The notes under the pieces: generated by a model
What the model saw: the letters and a program-made list of their open reading frames with translations, nothing else
Told to the model about the DNA's origin: nothing
Databases searched by the model: none
Shown: piece after piece, positions 8,992 to 16,956 of the stretch
Layout: the number at the start of each line of letters is the position of its first letter
How positions within the stretch are numbered: position 1 is the stretch's first letter
Program-made: the position numbers and the translations under genes
NCBI RefSeq assembly: GCF_000710035.2
Contig: NZ_JMJJ01000005.1
Location: 310,001 to 374,000 of the forward strand
Length of the DNA: 64,000 nt
Source of the DNA: Pantoea ananatis LMG 2665
GTDB lineage: Bacteria > Pseudomonadota > Gammaproteobacteria > Enterobacterales > Enterobacteriaceae
Direction: 5' to 3'

Positions 8992-9602
8992 ATTCTCTTT
9001 CCTGTTGGGTTGACGTCCGTCCTGACTGACGATGAATTACGCGCTCAGGCCCGACCATCATAGCGAATGGCTAATGACATTTTCTTTACACAGCAGAGGA
9101 ATATCGCCCTTGCCCCAGGATAATTTCGAAAAAAAATGCGACGCTGATCATTTTTATAGCATTTTGCCGTAATTAAAACGTCAGTTTGCTGCTTTTTCAG
9201 CCTTGACTGATTTAATTGCGGGCAGGTTAATTAGTTTAATAAATGTAATGATTAATGATAGGCATTTTCTCGGGGAGTAACAAAAAACATGACATAACCT
9301 GTTCGCACTTATCATTAAAATCGGCAAAAGTTACACACAGATAAATCTGAAAAGGTTCCTATTTTTGCCGATATAACGTACTGTATTCTCACTATCAGAT
9401 GTCCCGGAACGCGCATTGACAACAGCATTGTTGATTTTTTATCCGCCCCCGTTTTTCGGGACAAAAATCACCAATGCTCAGATGACTATGAGACGGCAAA
9501 TTGTTAAGGGTAATGATTTATAGTTTTTATGATATTGCCACCATTTAGATGCCCTTGTTGTTTTAGCAGTAACCGGGTTCTACTAATAAAAAGAGGTAAT
9601 CC
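8992..9602. other. 611-bp intergenic region with nested inverted repeats
   Basis: This AT-rich gap separates divergent yedJ and the ASCH-like gene. I see no convincing coding frame. It holds a 10-bp inverted repeat ATCGGCAAAA (9320-9329) / TTTTGCCGAT (9363-9372), and a second one, TGTCCCG (9400-9406) / CGGGACA (9457-9463), that encloses a small hairpin CAACAGCATTGTTG followed by six Ts. These could be regulatory structures or a short RNA with its terminator. Promoters for both flanking genes must also lie here. Confidence 0.4.
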
Positions 9603-10280
9603 ATGAAAGAGCGGCCGATTCTTTTTTCCGAACAGCGGGTTCGTGCCCTGTTAGTTGGCCAACAAACGCAAACCCGGCGCATAATGAAAACGCAGGCTTT
9701 TGGCCCGGGGCAGGATCACCACGAAGGGGTTCATGCTTTTGACGTTCAGGCTAACCACCTGCATGGCGATAAAATGATGTCGATGAATGACATTCGCTAT
9801 CACTGCCCGTACGGTATGCCGGGCGACGTGCTTTGGGTGCGCGAAACCTGGCGTGGGCCGATTGTGCCGCAGGATGCCCTGGCGGATTACGAGCGCGATC
9901 CCGTACCGTTCCGCACGCCGGAATTTTGCCAGTACCGTGCTGACAGCAATGAACTGGGTCAGCATACGCTGAGCGGCCCGGATGACGAGCAGTTTGGCTG
10001 GCAGACGGCCATTCATATGCCGCGCTGGGCCAGCCGTATCAATCTGCTCATTACCGATGTGCGTGTGGAGCAGATTCAGGATATCAGTGAAGATGACATC
10101 ATGGCTGAAGGGGTCCAAACCGACTCGCACTTTCTGAATAACTTTTTCACCATGAATGTGAATTCAGAAATGCCAAAAGAAGCCTATCGCAAGGCATGGC
10201 AGAAACAGTACGGTGCAACCAGCTGGCAGGTAAACCCGTGGGTGTGGGTCATTGAGTTTGAGCGCGCCGGGCGTGAGTAA
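9603..10280 (+). CDS. ASCH/phage-type conserved hypothetical protein
   Basis: The 225 aa protein resembles a family found in many enterobacterial prophages: an N-terminal ERPILF segment, a TQTRRI motif, CPYG-PGD-LWVRETW in the middle, then MPRWASRI, and a PWVWVIEFER C-terminus. These segments fit an ASCH (PUA-like) RNA-binding fold. AGAGG precedes the ATG. It stands alone between yedJ and mtfA, without other phage genes nearby, so it is either a domesticated phage gene or a stable lineage-specific insertion. A hairpin lies directly at its stop codon. The molecular role is unknown. Confidence 0.75.
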   Translation: MKERPILFSEQRVRALLVGQQTQTRRIMKTQAFGPGQDHHEGVHAFDVQANHLHGDKMMSMNDIRYHCPYGMPGDVLWVRETWRGPIVPQDALADYERDPVPFRTPEFCQYRADSNELGQHTLSGPDDEQFGWQTAIHMPRWASRINLLITDVRVEQIQDISEDDIMAEGVQTDSHFLNNFFTMNVNSEMPKEAYRKAWQKQYGATSWQVNPWVWVIEFERAGRE

Positions 10281-10307
10281 ATTTAGCCTGCGCTTTGCGG
10301 GCTAAAT
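10281..10307 (+). terminator. Hairpin at the end of the ASCH-like gene
   Basis: ATTTAGCC and GGCTAAAT form a perfect 8-bp stem immediately after the stop codon, with an inner CGC-TTT-GCG stem. No T-tract follows. Confidence 0.45.
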
Positions 10308-10365
10308 CACAGACAATCTCCTCGCTAACGGGTTGAATATACCGTCTTCATCCCTGAAGCCCGAC

Positions 10366-10396
10366 AATGCCAGCATGACGTTTCGATGCTGGCATT
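10366..10396 (+). terminator. Intrinsic terminator upstream of mtfA
   Basis: An 11-bp perfect stem (AATGCCAGCAT / ATGCTGGCATT) with a 9-nt loop is followed by TTCC. It lies 55 bases before the mtfA start, so it may end transcription from the ASCH-like gene or act in the mtfA leader. Confidence 0.6.
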
Positions 10397-10451
10397 TTCC
10401 TGTCTGGTCTCTCAGGATTCTGCGACAGCAGCATTCAGTGCGGAACTTACG

Positions 10452-11219
10452 ATGTTAAAATGGCCATGGAAAACGCATAGCGATACCGCCGTCACCGAAT
10501 TGCCCTGGCAGGCCGGTCTGGCACAGCCCATCTTTACCCTTCTCACACAGGATGAACAGCAGTCGCTGACAGAACTGGCCCAGCGCTTTCTGCAGCAAAA
10601 AAAGCTGGTTCCGCTTGAAGGCTGCCAACTTGATGCGCTGCGTAGCGTGCGTATTGCCCTGCTGTTCTGCTTACCCGTGTTGAAACTGGGTCTCGACTGG
10701 CTGGATGGCTTTCATGAAGTGCTCATCTATCCTGAGCCCTTTAATGTGGCGGATGAGTGGCAGGATGAAAACGGCCTTGTGCATCACGCGCCTGCCGTTC
10801 ATGCGGGCCAGAGCTGGACGCAGGGCCCGGTGATCCTTAACTGGCTGGATATTCAGGATTCCTTCGATCTGTCAGGGTATAACCTGGTCATTCATGAAGT
10901 GGCACACAAGCTGGATGCCCGCGGTAGCGGCTACACCAGCGGCGTTCCACTGATTCCTCTGCGTGGCGTCGCCCAGTGGGAAAAAGACCTGCGTGAGGCC
11001 ATGGCTGAGGTTGAAAATGAGGTTGAGCTGGTCGGGGAACAGGCCGCCAGTATCGATCCTTATGCCGCCAGCGATCCTGCGGAATGCTTCGCGGTGTTAT
11101 CCGAGTATTTTTTTACCGCGCCGGTTCTGTTAGCTGAACGCTTTCCCGCGATGTATGGGCATCTCCAGCAATTTTACCAGCAGGATCCGTTAAGCAGAAT
11201 CCAGATGACTGATCGGTGA
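10452..11219 (+). CDS. mtfA: DgsA anti-repressor MtfA, zinc metallopeptidase
   Basis: MtfA binds the glucose-PTS repressor Mlc (DgsA) and so relieves ptsG repression; it also has aminopeptidase activity. The 255 aa protein keeps the zinc motif HEVAH at residues 148-152, the downstream [10 protein letters not shown] segment that carries the third ligand, and a strong match to E. coli MtfA throughout. The ATG at 10452 gives the conserved MLKWPWK start; an in-frame ATG at 10386 lies inside the terminator hairpin and is rejected. tRNA-Asn follows directly, as with mtfA-asnT in E. coli. Confidence 0.95.
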   Translation: MLKWPWKTHSDTAVTELPWQAGLAQPIFTLLTQDEQQSLTELAQRFLQQKKLVPLEGCQLDALRSVRIALLFCLPVLKLGLDWLDGFHEVLIYPEPFNVADEWQDENGLVHHAPAVHAGQSWTQGPVILNWLDIQDSFDLSGYNLVIHEVAHKLDARGSGYTSGVPLIPLRGVAQWEKDLREAMAEVENEVELVGEQAASIDPYAASDPAECFAVLSEYFFTAPVLLAERFPAMYGHLQQFYQQDPLSRIQMTDR

Positions 11220-11284
11220 TTTGTTTACTTCGCGAACGCTTTGCATTAAAGCTAGCCAGTTGAATGCTAAACGCTTTTTTACAG

Positions 11285-11313
11285 TTGACACCTTGAGGCG
11301 ACCTCGTTACTAT
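11285..11313 (+). promoter_or_regulatory. Sigma-70 promoter of tRNA-Asn
   Basis: TTGACA (11285-11290) and TACTAT (11308-11313) are separated by 17 bp. They lie at the right distance for initiation shortly before the tRNA, and a GC-rich discriminator follows, as is usual for stringently controlled tRNA promoters. Confidence 0.85.
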
Positions 11314-11331
11314 TCGCCTCGTTCACACGAT

Positions 11332-11407
11332 TCCTCTGTAGTTCAGTCGGTAGAACGGCGGACTGTTAATCCGTATGTCACTGGTTCGAGTCCAGTCAGA
11401 GGAGCCA
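11332..11407 (+). tRNA. asnT: tRNA-Asn (GTT)
   Basis: A complete 76-nt cloverleaf with a 7-bp acceptor stem (TCCTCTG / CAGAGGA), anticodon GTT at 11365-11367, the TTCGAGT T-loop, and encoded CCA end. Next to mtfA it corresponds to asnT. The 3' side carries an island of decayed accessory genes, consistent with use of this tRNA as an integration site, although no intact integrase or repeated 3' end was seen. Confidence 0.97.
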
Positions 11408-11418
11408 GATTTAAGAAG

Positions 11419-11446
11419 CCTGCTTAGGAAACTGAGCAGGTTTTTT
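11419..11446 (+). terminator. Intrinsic terminator of tRNA-Asn
   Basis: A 9-bp stem (CCTGCTTAG / CTGAGCAGG, one G-U pair) with a GAAA loop is followed by six Ts. Confidence 0.9.
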
Positions 11447-11479
11447 GCTTTTCTGCGTTTACCTTTTACATCTAAAATC

Positions 11480-11812
11480 TCAGCTCAGAATGGCCTCCAG
11501 TCTGGCCACCACTTCATTCACAATAACTTCAGGTATTCGTTCAAGATATTTGCCGTTCCGGGCTTCCATATCAATGGTTCTGGGCTGGTCACAACGAATT
11601 ACCCCCGTTGTTTTCGTTCCTGCGCCATCCAGTGAAACAGTAAACCCCGCTGCGCGGGCAAAGTTTCCGCCGTTGGTCACGGGAACAACCACAGGTAGCC
11701 GCGTAAACTGATTAAAGGACGCCGGAGAAACAATCAGTACTGGACGCCTTCCGCTTTGTTCATGCCCGGCATTCGGATCTAGTGAAACGAGCCAGATTTC
11801 CCCTCTGTCCAT
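11480..11812 (-). CDS. chpB: ChpB/PemK-type endoribonuclease toxin
   Basis: The 110 aa protein is a MazF-superfamily mRNA interferase. It starts MDRGEIWLVSLDPNAGHEQ, with the conserved RGEIW strand and the GHEQ-GRRP loop. VPVTNGGNFAR and a CDQPRTIDM segment follow, matching ChpB/PemK. It lies directly after the antitoxin: the antitoxin TAG is immediately followed by the toxin ATG, with AAGGAG 9 nt upstream, so the genes are translationally linked. It is found just 3' of tRNA-Asn in an otherwise decayed island, which is common for stabilising toxin-antitoxin pairs. Both genes look intact. Confidence 0.88.
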   Translation of the reverse strand: MDRGEIWLVSLDPNAGHEQSGRRPVLIVSPASFNQFTRLPVVVPVTNGGNFARAAGFTVSLDGAGTKTTGVIRCDQPRTIDMEARNGKYLERIPEVIVNEVVARLEAILS

Positions 11813-12070
11813 CTACAGGAGCTCCTTGCCCACCGTAGGCGCATCAATCCATTCCCGACCCTCTTCGCTTATTTCAGCGTGCGGATCGCACTGCGCCAGT
11901 AGTTCTTCGAGTGAATAGCGGGGACGTTTTTGAGGTTCAATTATGAGGCAGCCACTATCAATGGTCATGCCCACTTCGCTGTCCGTCGACAGCCCCAGCG
12001 TTTTCAGCACGGCGGGAGGGACCGCCAGCATGACAGATCCGCCAACCTTTTTCAGACGAGTGGTATACAT
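11813..12070 (-). CDS. chpS: ChpS/MazE-type antitoxin (AbrB fold)
   Basis: The 85 aa protein has an N-terminal swapped-hairpin AbrB DNA-binding domain (KKVGGSVMLAVPPAVLKTLGL) and a C-terminal toxin-binding segment, RYSLEELLAQCD, that matches ChpS. The ATG at 12070 has GGAGGT just upstream and is preferred over an upstream in-frame start at 12142. It should neutralise the adjacent ChpB-like toxin and repress the operon through the palindrome that precedes it. Confidence 0.86.
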   Translation of the reverse strand: MYTTRLKKVGGSVMLAVPPAVLKTLGLSTDSEVGMTIDSGCLIIEPQKRPRYSLEELLAQCDPHAEISEEGREWIDAPTVGKELL

Positions 12071-12086
12071 AGAGCACCTCCGAATA

Positions 12087-12102
12087 TTATATTTTAATAT
12101 AA
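12087..12102 (-). promoter_or_regulatory. Palindromic operator of the toxin-antitoxin operon
   Basis: TTATATT and AATATAA form perfect 7-bp arms around a 2-nt centre, 17 bases upstream of the antitoxin ATG and overlapping an obvious -10-like TATA region. Autoregulation by the antitoxin is inferred from family behaviour. Confidence 0.5.
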
Positions 12103-12417
12103 CATTTGCGGCAGGCGATGCACAATTATTCATCAAATTCATTGTGATTTCCTTAACGTAATAAAGCGTGAAGAAAACCTTAATCCATCAGAGGACAGAT
12201 CCGGCAGTTTTCAAAGGCGGCATTGCCGGTAAAACGGCGACCATCCTGATACATCAGGTGCTTCTTTCAGATCATGAAGCACTTCGTGCAGTCAGGAACT
12301 TAGTTCGTGGTAAGAAGGCCGATAATAGAAAACTGTTTTTGCGGTTCAAAGGATTATGACGGATCAGATAAACGAAATGCGGCGCAGCTTCCGTATCCGG
12401 GCTGCGCCGGAGGAACA
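12103..12417. other. Gap without recognised genes
   Basis: I see no supported gene here. A 63-codon plus-strand frame at 12168-12359 has no clear ribosome-binding site or family resemblance and is probably chance or a remnant. Confidence 0.4.
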
Positions 12418-12623
12418 TCAGCGATAGCGCGAAGGCCAGATTTTTTCAGGCTCGACGTCTAACGTTTCAGCAATCAATCTTTCGCCTTTGGGCCAGCGGC
12501 GGGTAAGCGCATTAGCCAGTGTGGAGGACGCTAGCCCTGCCTGACGGGAAACCGCCGCCAGCGACGTTTCCCGTTTTTCAGGGCCGCAATAATGTCGGCG
12601 GGATGCCAGTCCTGTTGTGTCAT
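12418..12623 (-). pseudogene. Frameshifted Ner/Nlp-type phage regulator
   Basis: Reading from the ATG at 12623, the frame starts MTQQDWHPADIIAALK, the typical N-terminus of Mu Ner/Nlp regulators. It then shifts at a run of five T (12574-12578; A on the coding strand). Restoring one base gives a full 68 aa Ner-like protein with a helix-turn-helix and the C-terminus EKIWPSRYR. The total length of 206 bases is one short of a whole number of codons. It overlaps the preceding fragment by ATGA, as in a phage early operon. A sequencing slip is possible. Confidence 0.75.
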
Positions 12624-12811
12624 GCCGTCACCTCGCCGATAAACTTCACGCCGTCGGCTGTGCGGAGCCAGCGCGGGGCTTCCATTTCGGCAGCGAAATA
12701 GTTGATCAGTTCATACAGCAGGCAGCTAAGGTGCTTCTCCGTTTCAGAGGCAAATCCCAGCCCCGACAGAGTTTGCGTGATAGCAAGGCAGTAACGACAA
12801 AGCTCCGTACA
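12620..12811 (-). pseudogene. Truncated phage-type gene fragment
   Basis: An open frame of about 62 codons ends in ATGA overlap with the Ner-like gene, and includes CLLYELINYFAAEME and the C-terminus VKFIGEVTA. It has an in-frame stop upstream (12812-12814) and no start codon after it, so only a C-terminal piece remains. I do not recognise the parent protein. The coupling to a Ner-like gene suggests a prophage early region. Confidence 0.5.
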
Positions 12812-12839
12812 TTAAGGCTCGAAACGGGGAGTGGTCGCA

Positions 12840-13039
12840 GGGAGAGTGTCAACGGTCAGGCTTTCAACCAGTTACAAAAAACCATCGAAGGTTTTGCCAC
12901 GCGTTATAAAACACTTATACAAAAAATACCGGTAGAAACGTTACGCACTAAACTCAAGTTCTGGTTTGTTACGAACCGTCCAGCACTGCATTTCCGGTGC
13001 GAACCGGCGGCCTGCATCCGGTCAGCATTGCGCGTCTAA
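12840..13039 (+). pseudogene. Possible remnant of a large accessory protein
   Basis: The plus-strand frame contains a protein-like segment with FNQLQKTIEGFATRYKTL and KLKFWFVTNRPAL. The VTNRP pattern recalls conserved segments of large NTPase-type accessory or defence proteins, but this is a weak resemblance. No start codon or upstream domain is present, and the same frame further upstream is antisense to the phage fragments. It is best read as a leftover of a gene deleted from the island. Confidence 0.3.
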
Positions 13040-13042
13040 AAA

Positions 13043-13074
13043 ACGGGGCCAGAATGCACACATTCTGGCCCCGT
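13043..13074 (-). terminator. Intrinsic terminator of hemH
   Basis: A 14-bp perfect stem (13043-13056 with 13061-13074) and 4-nt loop is followed on the minus strand by six Ts. It ends the ferrochelatase transcript. Confidence 0.92.
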
Positions 13075-13123
13075 CACGGCTGGCGTTATGAGCCGGAGGG
13101 CTTATGTCAGCACGCGCCGGAGG

Positions 13124-14086
13124 CTATTTCGCGCCCTCTGCCAGCTGTTGCAGCATCTCAATATGAACAGGCTTATCGTTGAGCGCAGGGATATAGGTAA
13201 AGGACGTTCCCCCTGCATGCATGAAGATTTCTCTGTTCTGCTCATCCAGTTCTTCCAGCGTTTCCAGGCAGTCTGCCGCAAAACCCGGGCTAATCACCTG
13301 CAGGCTTTTTACGCCTTCCGCAGGAAGATTTTTGATGGTTTCATCGGTGTACGGCGTTAACCAGGGCTCTCTGCCAAATCGTGACTGGAAGGTCATCACA
13401 ATCTTCAACGATGGCATGTTAAGGGCTTCGGTGAGCAATTTGGTGGTCAACGCACAGCGATCCTGGTACTTATCCCCTTCGTTAGAAAACCTGACCGGTA
13501 TGCCATGGTAGGAGACCAGTAGCGTATCCGGCACGCCATTGGCCTCGAATGATTCCAGCACAGAGGCTTTTAACGCCTCGATGTAGGCAGGATGATCGGC
13601 ATAATCGTTTATGAAGTTGATCGCCGGCGTGTAACGGTTTTTCATCGTCTGCAGGTGACGGCTGACGCTGTCCCAGACGGAAGAGACGGTGGACGAGGAA
13701 AACTGTGGATACAACGGGATGACAATAATTTTATCGACACCTTTCGCCAGCAGTCTGTCAATGGCGCCGCCAATGCTGGGCTCGCCATAGCTCATTCCTA
13801 ACTCGACAGGCATGCCCGTCAGCGCTTCAAGTGCGCGAGCCTGGCGAACGCTGTAAACCATCAGCGGTGAACCTTCGTCCATCCAGATAGAGGAGTACAG
13901 TTTGGCCACGCGTTTGGCGCGCAGCGGAATAATCACGCCATGCAGGATTGGACACCACAGGATCCTGGGTAAATCGACCACTCTGTAGTCGTGCAAAAAT
14001 TTAGATAAAAACGTTTTAACCGCAGCAGTTGTGGGTTCTTTTGGTGTTCCAAGGTTAACAATTAAAACACCCTGTTTATTCGTCAT
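13124..14086 (-). CDS. hemH: Ferrochelatase HemH
   Basis: HemH inserts ferrous iron into protoporphyrin IX, the last step of haem synthesis. The 320 aa length equals E. coli HemH, and the catalytic His194 lies in SYHGIPVRF. The C-terminal block [11 protein letters not shown] and [14 protein letters not shown] is also conserved. The ATG at 14086 gives the family N-terminus ([13 protein letters not shown]). It ends at a strong terminator. In most enterobacteria hemH sits next to adk; here it is next to the tRNA-Asn island, so it is either a relocated or a second copy. Nothing in the sequence suggests loss of function. Confidence 0.93.
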   Translation of the reverse strand: MTNKQGVLIVNLGTPKEPTTAAVKTFLSKFLHDYRVVDLPRILWCPILHGVIIPLRAKRVAKLYSSIWMDEGSPLMVYSVRQARALEALTGMPVELGMSYGEPSIGGAIDRLLAKGVDKIIVIPLYPQFSSSTVSSVWDSVSRHLQTMKNRYTPAINFINDYADHPAYIEALKASVLESFEANGVPDTLLVSYHGIPVRFSNEGDKYQDRCALTTKLLTEALNMPSLKIVMTFQSRFGREPWLTPYTDETIKNLPAEGVKSLQVISPGFAADCLETLEELDEQNREIFMHAGGTSFTYIPALNDKPVHIEMLQQLAEGAK

Positions 14087-14833
14087 TAGCTGGGACCTCT
14101 GAAAACCCATGGAAAAAAAGTGCCTGAACACTGTAGCACACTCAAGGACATCATCACCTCCGCCCTTGCCGCTGGCGTGTGCGGAGGCGAAACGAAAACC
14201 GGGTTAACTCACCCTTCGGATCGGCACCGACCGCTGAGTCAACGTTCAACGCCCTTTGCTGTCTCCGACACGGCCATATGCCCCGGGCTGTCGGTACAGA
14301 CCATCAATGAAAACACGCAAGCGCACCTGACAGTTTGCAAAAAAGTAAATCTGGCTCGCCGCGCTTCAATACATTTTCAGGCAGTGAATACCACCACGCG
14401 CAGCAACACCGCCCCTTTTAGTTTTTAACTCTGCGTTATCTGAGGAGTCAAAAACAGTGGGTCGTATCTTACCATCGCCCTGCTGGCAAACGACCAATAG
14501 CTCTGATAAGTCCTGTCGCCCTCCAGGCCGGTTCGTGCTTTTTATCGCCATAACTGATGACAAGACGATCGGATAATCCCCTGACTATTCAGGGGGAACT
14601 ATCACATCTTGTCGATATTTCGGTTTATCAAAGTGAATATTGAGCATGCTAATATTTAGACGTCTATGCTCGTGCTGCCCGATTCCGCTTAAGTTCAGAA
14701 AGGTCTGGCGAGCGAGTCGGATCATGCAGCACACTCACTGTGCTTCAGCCAGGACAAAATAAGACCGAATACGGTCATGAATCAGACTGATGCAACCACT
14801 TTCGCCAACAGGCGGTCCTGGACAGGAATCATT
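14087..14833. other. Divergent intergenic region between hemH and the MFS gene
   Basis: No convincing gene is visible in this 747-bp gap. It contains a 7-bp hairpin CCCCTGA / TCAGGGG (14578-14595) and must carry the hemH promoter and that of the MFS transporter. An in-frame upstream ATG for the MFS gene is at 14777. Confidence 0.4.
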
Positions 14834-16072
14834 ATGCATAAAGGGGTTTCTACAGGCGAAGATGCGTTGCTGCAACACAGGTCATTTGTGGCCTTCTGGC
14901 TGGCCCGTACCTGTTCTTCGTTTGGCTTTCAGATGTTTTCCGTGGCCGTCAGCTGGCAAATCTATGCGATTACCCACAGCGCCATGGCACTGGGCATGAT
15001 TGGCCTGATGCAGTTTCTGCCTTCGGTGCTGTTAGCCTTGCCCGCAGGGCATCTGGCAGATCAATTCGACCGTCGTCGTATCGTGGTGATTGGGCAACTC
15101 ATTGAATGGGCCGCGCTGCTCGCCCTGGTGGCGCTGACGCTAATGCACTGGGCAGATAAGATTGAAATTTGGGGTTTGGTCTTCCTGATTGCCCTGGCTA
15201 AAGCACTTGAGTGGCCTGCTATTACCTCAATGCTACCTGCGCTGGTCCCGCCATCGATTCTGGCGCGCGCCATGGCGGCCAGTTCCGTCGGCGGTCAGGC
15301 CGCGGTGATTGTCGGGCCGACGTTAGGCGGACTGCTTTACGTGGCCGGTCCCGAGGTTGTTTACGGGGTTTCAGCGCTCTTTTATTTGCTGTCGCTAATC
15401 TTAGTCAGTCGCCTACGTTACGAACGTCCTCCTCAGGAACGTATGCCGATGACCCTGTCGAACATGTTTATGGGCGTGCGCTTTATTCGCGAACGCAAAG
15501 ACGTGCTCGGCGTGATATCGCTCGACCTGTTTGCCGTGCTACTGGGCGGTGCTACCGCACTGCTCCCTATCTTCGCCCAGGATATTCTGCACACCGGGCC
15601 ATGGGGCCTTGGCCTGTTGCGGGGTGCGCCGTCGGTAGGGGCGCTGTTGGTCGGCGTCTGGCTGAGCCGCAACAAGCTGGAAAAGCACGTCGGCATGATT
15701 ATGTTTGGCTCCGTTGCGGGTTTTGGCCTGGCGACGCTGCTGTTTGCCCTTTCCACCAAACTGTGGCTTTCACTGCTGGCGCTGGCGGCGCTGGGCGGTT
15801 TCGATATGGTGAGCATGGTAATTCGCGGCGCGCTGGTTCAACTGGATACACCGGATACGATGCGCGGCCGCGTCAATGCGGTTAACGCCATCTTTATCAA
15901 TACCTCAAACCAGTTGGGTGAGTTTGAATCTGGGCTGCTCGCGGCATGGATGGGCGCGGTGCCTGCCGCGGTGATTGGCGGCATCGGGACGCTGGTGGTG
16001 GTCGGGCTCTGGATGACGCTGTTTCCGAATCTGCGCAAAAGGCAGAAGCTTGAGAATGAAACGGTGGAGTAA
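14834..16072 (+). CDS. MFS transporter, DHA3/EntS-like
   Basis: An inner-membrane protein with about twelve hydrophobic helices and the major facilitator signature between helices 2 and 3 (GHLADQFDRRRI). Its overall layout resembles the DHA3 branch that includes the enterobactin exporter EntS, but identity looks modest, so substrate is open. The ATG at 14834 has AGGAAT close upstream and is preferred; an ATG at 14777 would add 19 residues. The product from 14834 is 412 aa. No siderophore synthesis genes are present in the window, although an iron-type ABC transporter lies just downstream on the other strand. Confidence 0.82.
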   Translation: MHKGVSTGEDALLQHRSFVAFWLARTCSSFGFQMFSVAVSWQIYAITHSAMALGMIGLMQFLPSVLLALPAGHLADQFDRRRIVVIGQLIEWAALLALVALTLMHWADKIEIWGLVFLIALAKALEWPAITSMLPALVPPSILARAMAASSVGGQAAVIVGPTLGGLLYVAGPEVVYGVSALFYLLSLILVSRLRYERPPQERMPMTLSNMFMGVRFIRERKDVLGVISLDLFAVLLGGATALLPIFAQDILHTGPWGLGLLRGAPSVGALLVGVWLSRNKLEKHVGMIMFGSVAGFGLATLLFALSTKLWLSLLALAALGGFDMVSMVIRGALVQLDTPDTMRGRVNAVNAIFINTSNQLGEFESGLLAAWMGAVPAAVIGGIGTLVVVGLWMTLFPNLRKRQKLENETVE

Positions 16073-16077
16073 TTGCG

Positions 16078-16194
16078 ATGTTGAAGGCTGCAGCACTGAG
16101 AGATGCGCTTATTGACTGGCAAAGCCTGGCTGCAACATTGAATGCTGCAGGCTTTATCGCTATAGCCCAACCGCAAGTACGGCTAAAATATTAG
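16078..16194 (+). CDS. Possible small protein after the MFS gene
   Basis: A 38-codon frame begins 5 bases after the MFS stop, with GTGGAG upstream, and could be co-translated. The peptide is Ala/Leu-rich and shows no recognised motif. It may be chance. Confidence 0.22.
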   Translation: MLKAAALRDALIDWQSLAATLNAAGFIAIAQPQVRLKY

Positions 16195-16259
16195 CAGATA
16201 CACTGCGTAGTGACAGATAACAACGAAGTGCGCGAGTATTTTAATTTTACTAAGCAGAT

Positions 16260-16286
16260 GATTAAGTAGATTAAGTAGATTAAGTG
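16260..16286. repeat. Three tandem copies of a 9-bp unit
   Basis: GATTAAGTA occurs three times head to tail, the last copy ending in G instead of A. It lies in the gap between two convergent genes. Confidence 0.8.
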
Positions 16287-16326
16287 CAGGTATATTCAAA
16301 GGATCCAACCACACTGAATAATAAAA

Positions 16327-16354
16327 CCGAGTAAGGCTGAGTTCTCTTTCTCGG
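16327..16354 (-). terminator. Putative terminator of the pentapeptide gene
   Basis: On the minus strand CCGAG pairs with CTCGG across an 18-nt loop and is followed by TTTTATT, just after the pentapeptide gene stop. Confidence 0.45.
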
Positions 16355-16368
16355 CTTTATTTGCGAAA

Positions 16369-16872
16369 TCAAATAAACTGAGAAGGTATATCCATATTAT
16401 CAAACTGGGTTATTATTGGTAAAATACCACCCTCAAACTTAACTCCACGAAAGTCACATTTTTTTAATTTCGCATCAGTAAAGGTGCAATTAATATATTT
16501 CGTTGCTCTAAACTCAACTCGATCAAAAACAGTGCCGGTAAAGTCACAGTCTACAAATCTTACGCGACGACCACCGTACTCAATTCCGGAGGATCCAGCC
16601 ACAAACTTTGCTTTGACAAAATGACTCGCTTCACACACTGCATCATCCACATTGATTACTGGTTTACTTTTTGAAAAATTGCATCTTTTTATTTCTGCTT
16701 TGCATAAAAGAGCGCTATCTAAACACGCGTTTTCAAAGTCTACATTTGTCAGAATACTATTATTAATACTTCCTGATACTTTCGAATAAGACATATCAGT
16801 ATTCGTTATCTTTGATTCGAAGAGGTTCACAGCCTTTAATTCATTTAATACCGTAAAGGGACCAATTGTCAC
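16369..16872 (-). CDS. Pentapeptide-repeat-like protein, possibly 5' truncated
   Basis: The 167 aa product has several runs of the A(D/N)LXX-type pattern, for example DFENACLDSALLC and CDFRGVKFEGG, which would form a right-handed beta-helix. It is much more AT-rich than its neighbours. The only plausible start is a GTG at 16870-16872 with a poor ribosome-binding site, and the frame remains open upstream to a TAG, so the N-terminus may have been lost. It lies just downstream of the broken ABC permease gene. No function is assignable. Confidence 0.55.
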   Translation of the reverse strand: MTIGPFTVLNELKAVNLFESKITNTDMSYSKVSGSINNSILTNVDFENACLDSALLCKAEIKRCNFSKSKPVINVDDAVCEASHFVKAKFVAGSSGIEYGGRRVRFVDCDFTGTVFDRVEFRATKYINCTFTDAKLKKCDFRGVKFEGGILPIITQFDNMDIPSQFI

Positions 16873-16956
16873 ACCTGAGAGAAGAGTGAAATTTTGCTAC
16901 TTAGTGACAGGCGGTGAGCATCCGTATGTTCCGGGCTGAACTGGCCTCGTTTTGCT

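Noticed and set aside
9603..10280. Possible prophage at the ASCH-like gene
   Set aside because: No integrase, structural or lysis gene surrounds it; one phage-type gene is not a prophage.
12617..13039. A single 140-codon plus-strand gene across the island
   Set aside because: Its first half is antisense to the Ner-linked fragment, which is the better supported frame; only the second half looks protein-like.
14120..14563. Short open frames on both strands between hemH and the MFS gene
   Set aside because: No ribosome-binding site, no protein-like pattern, and overlapping opposing frames of equal weakness.
16260..16286. Tandem 9-bp repeats as a regulator binding array
   Set aside because: They lie between converging genes, away from any start codon, so a regulatory role is unlikely.
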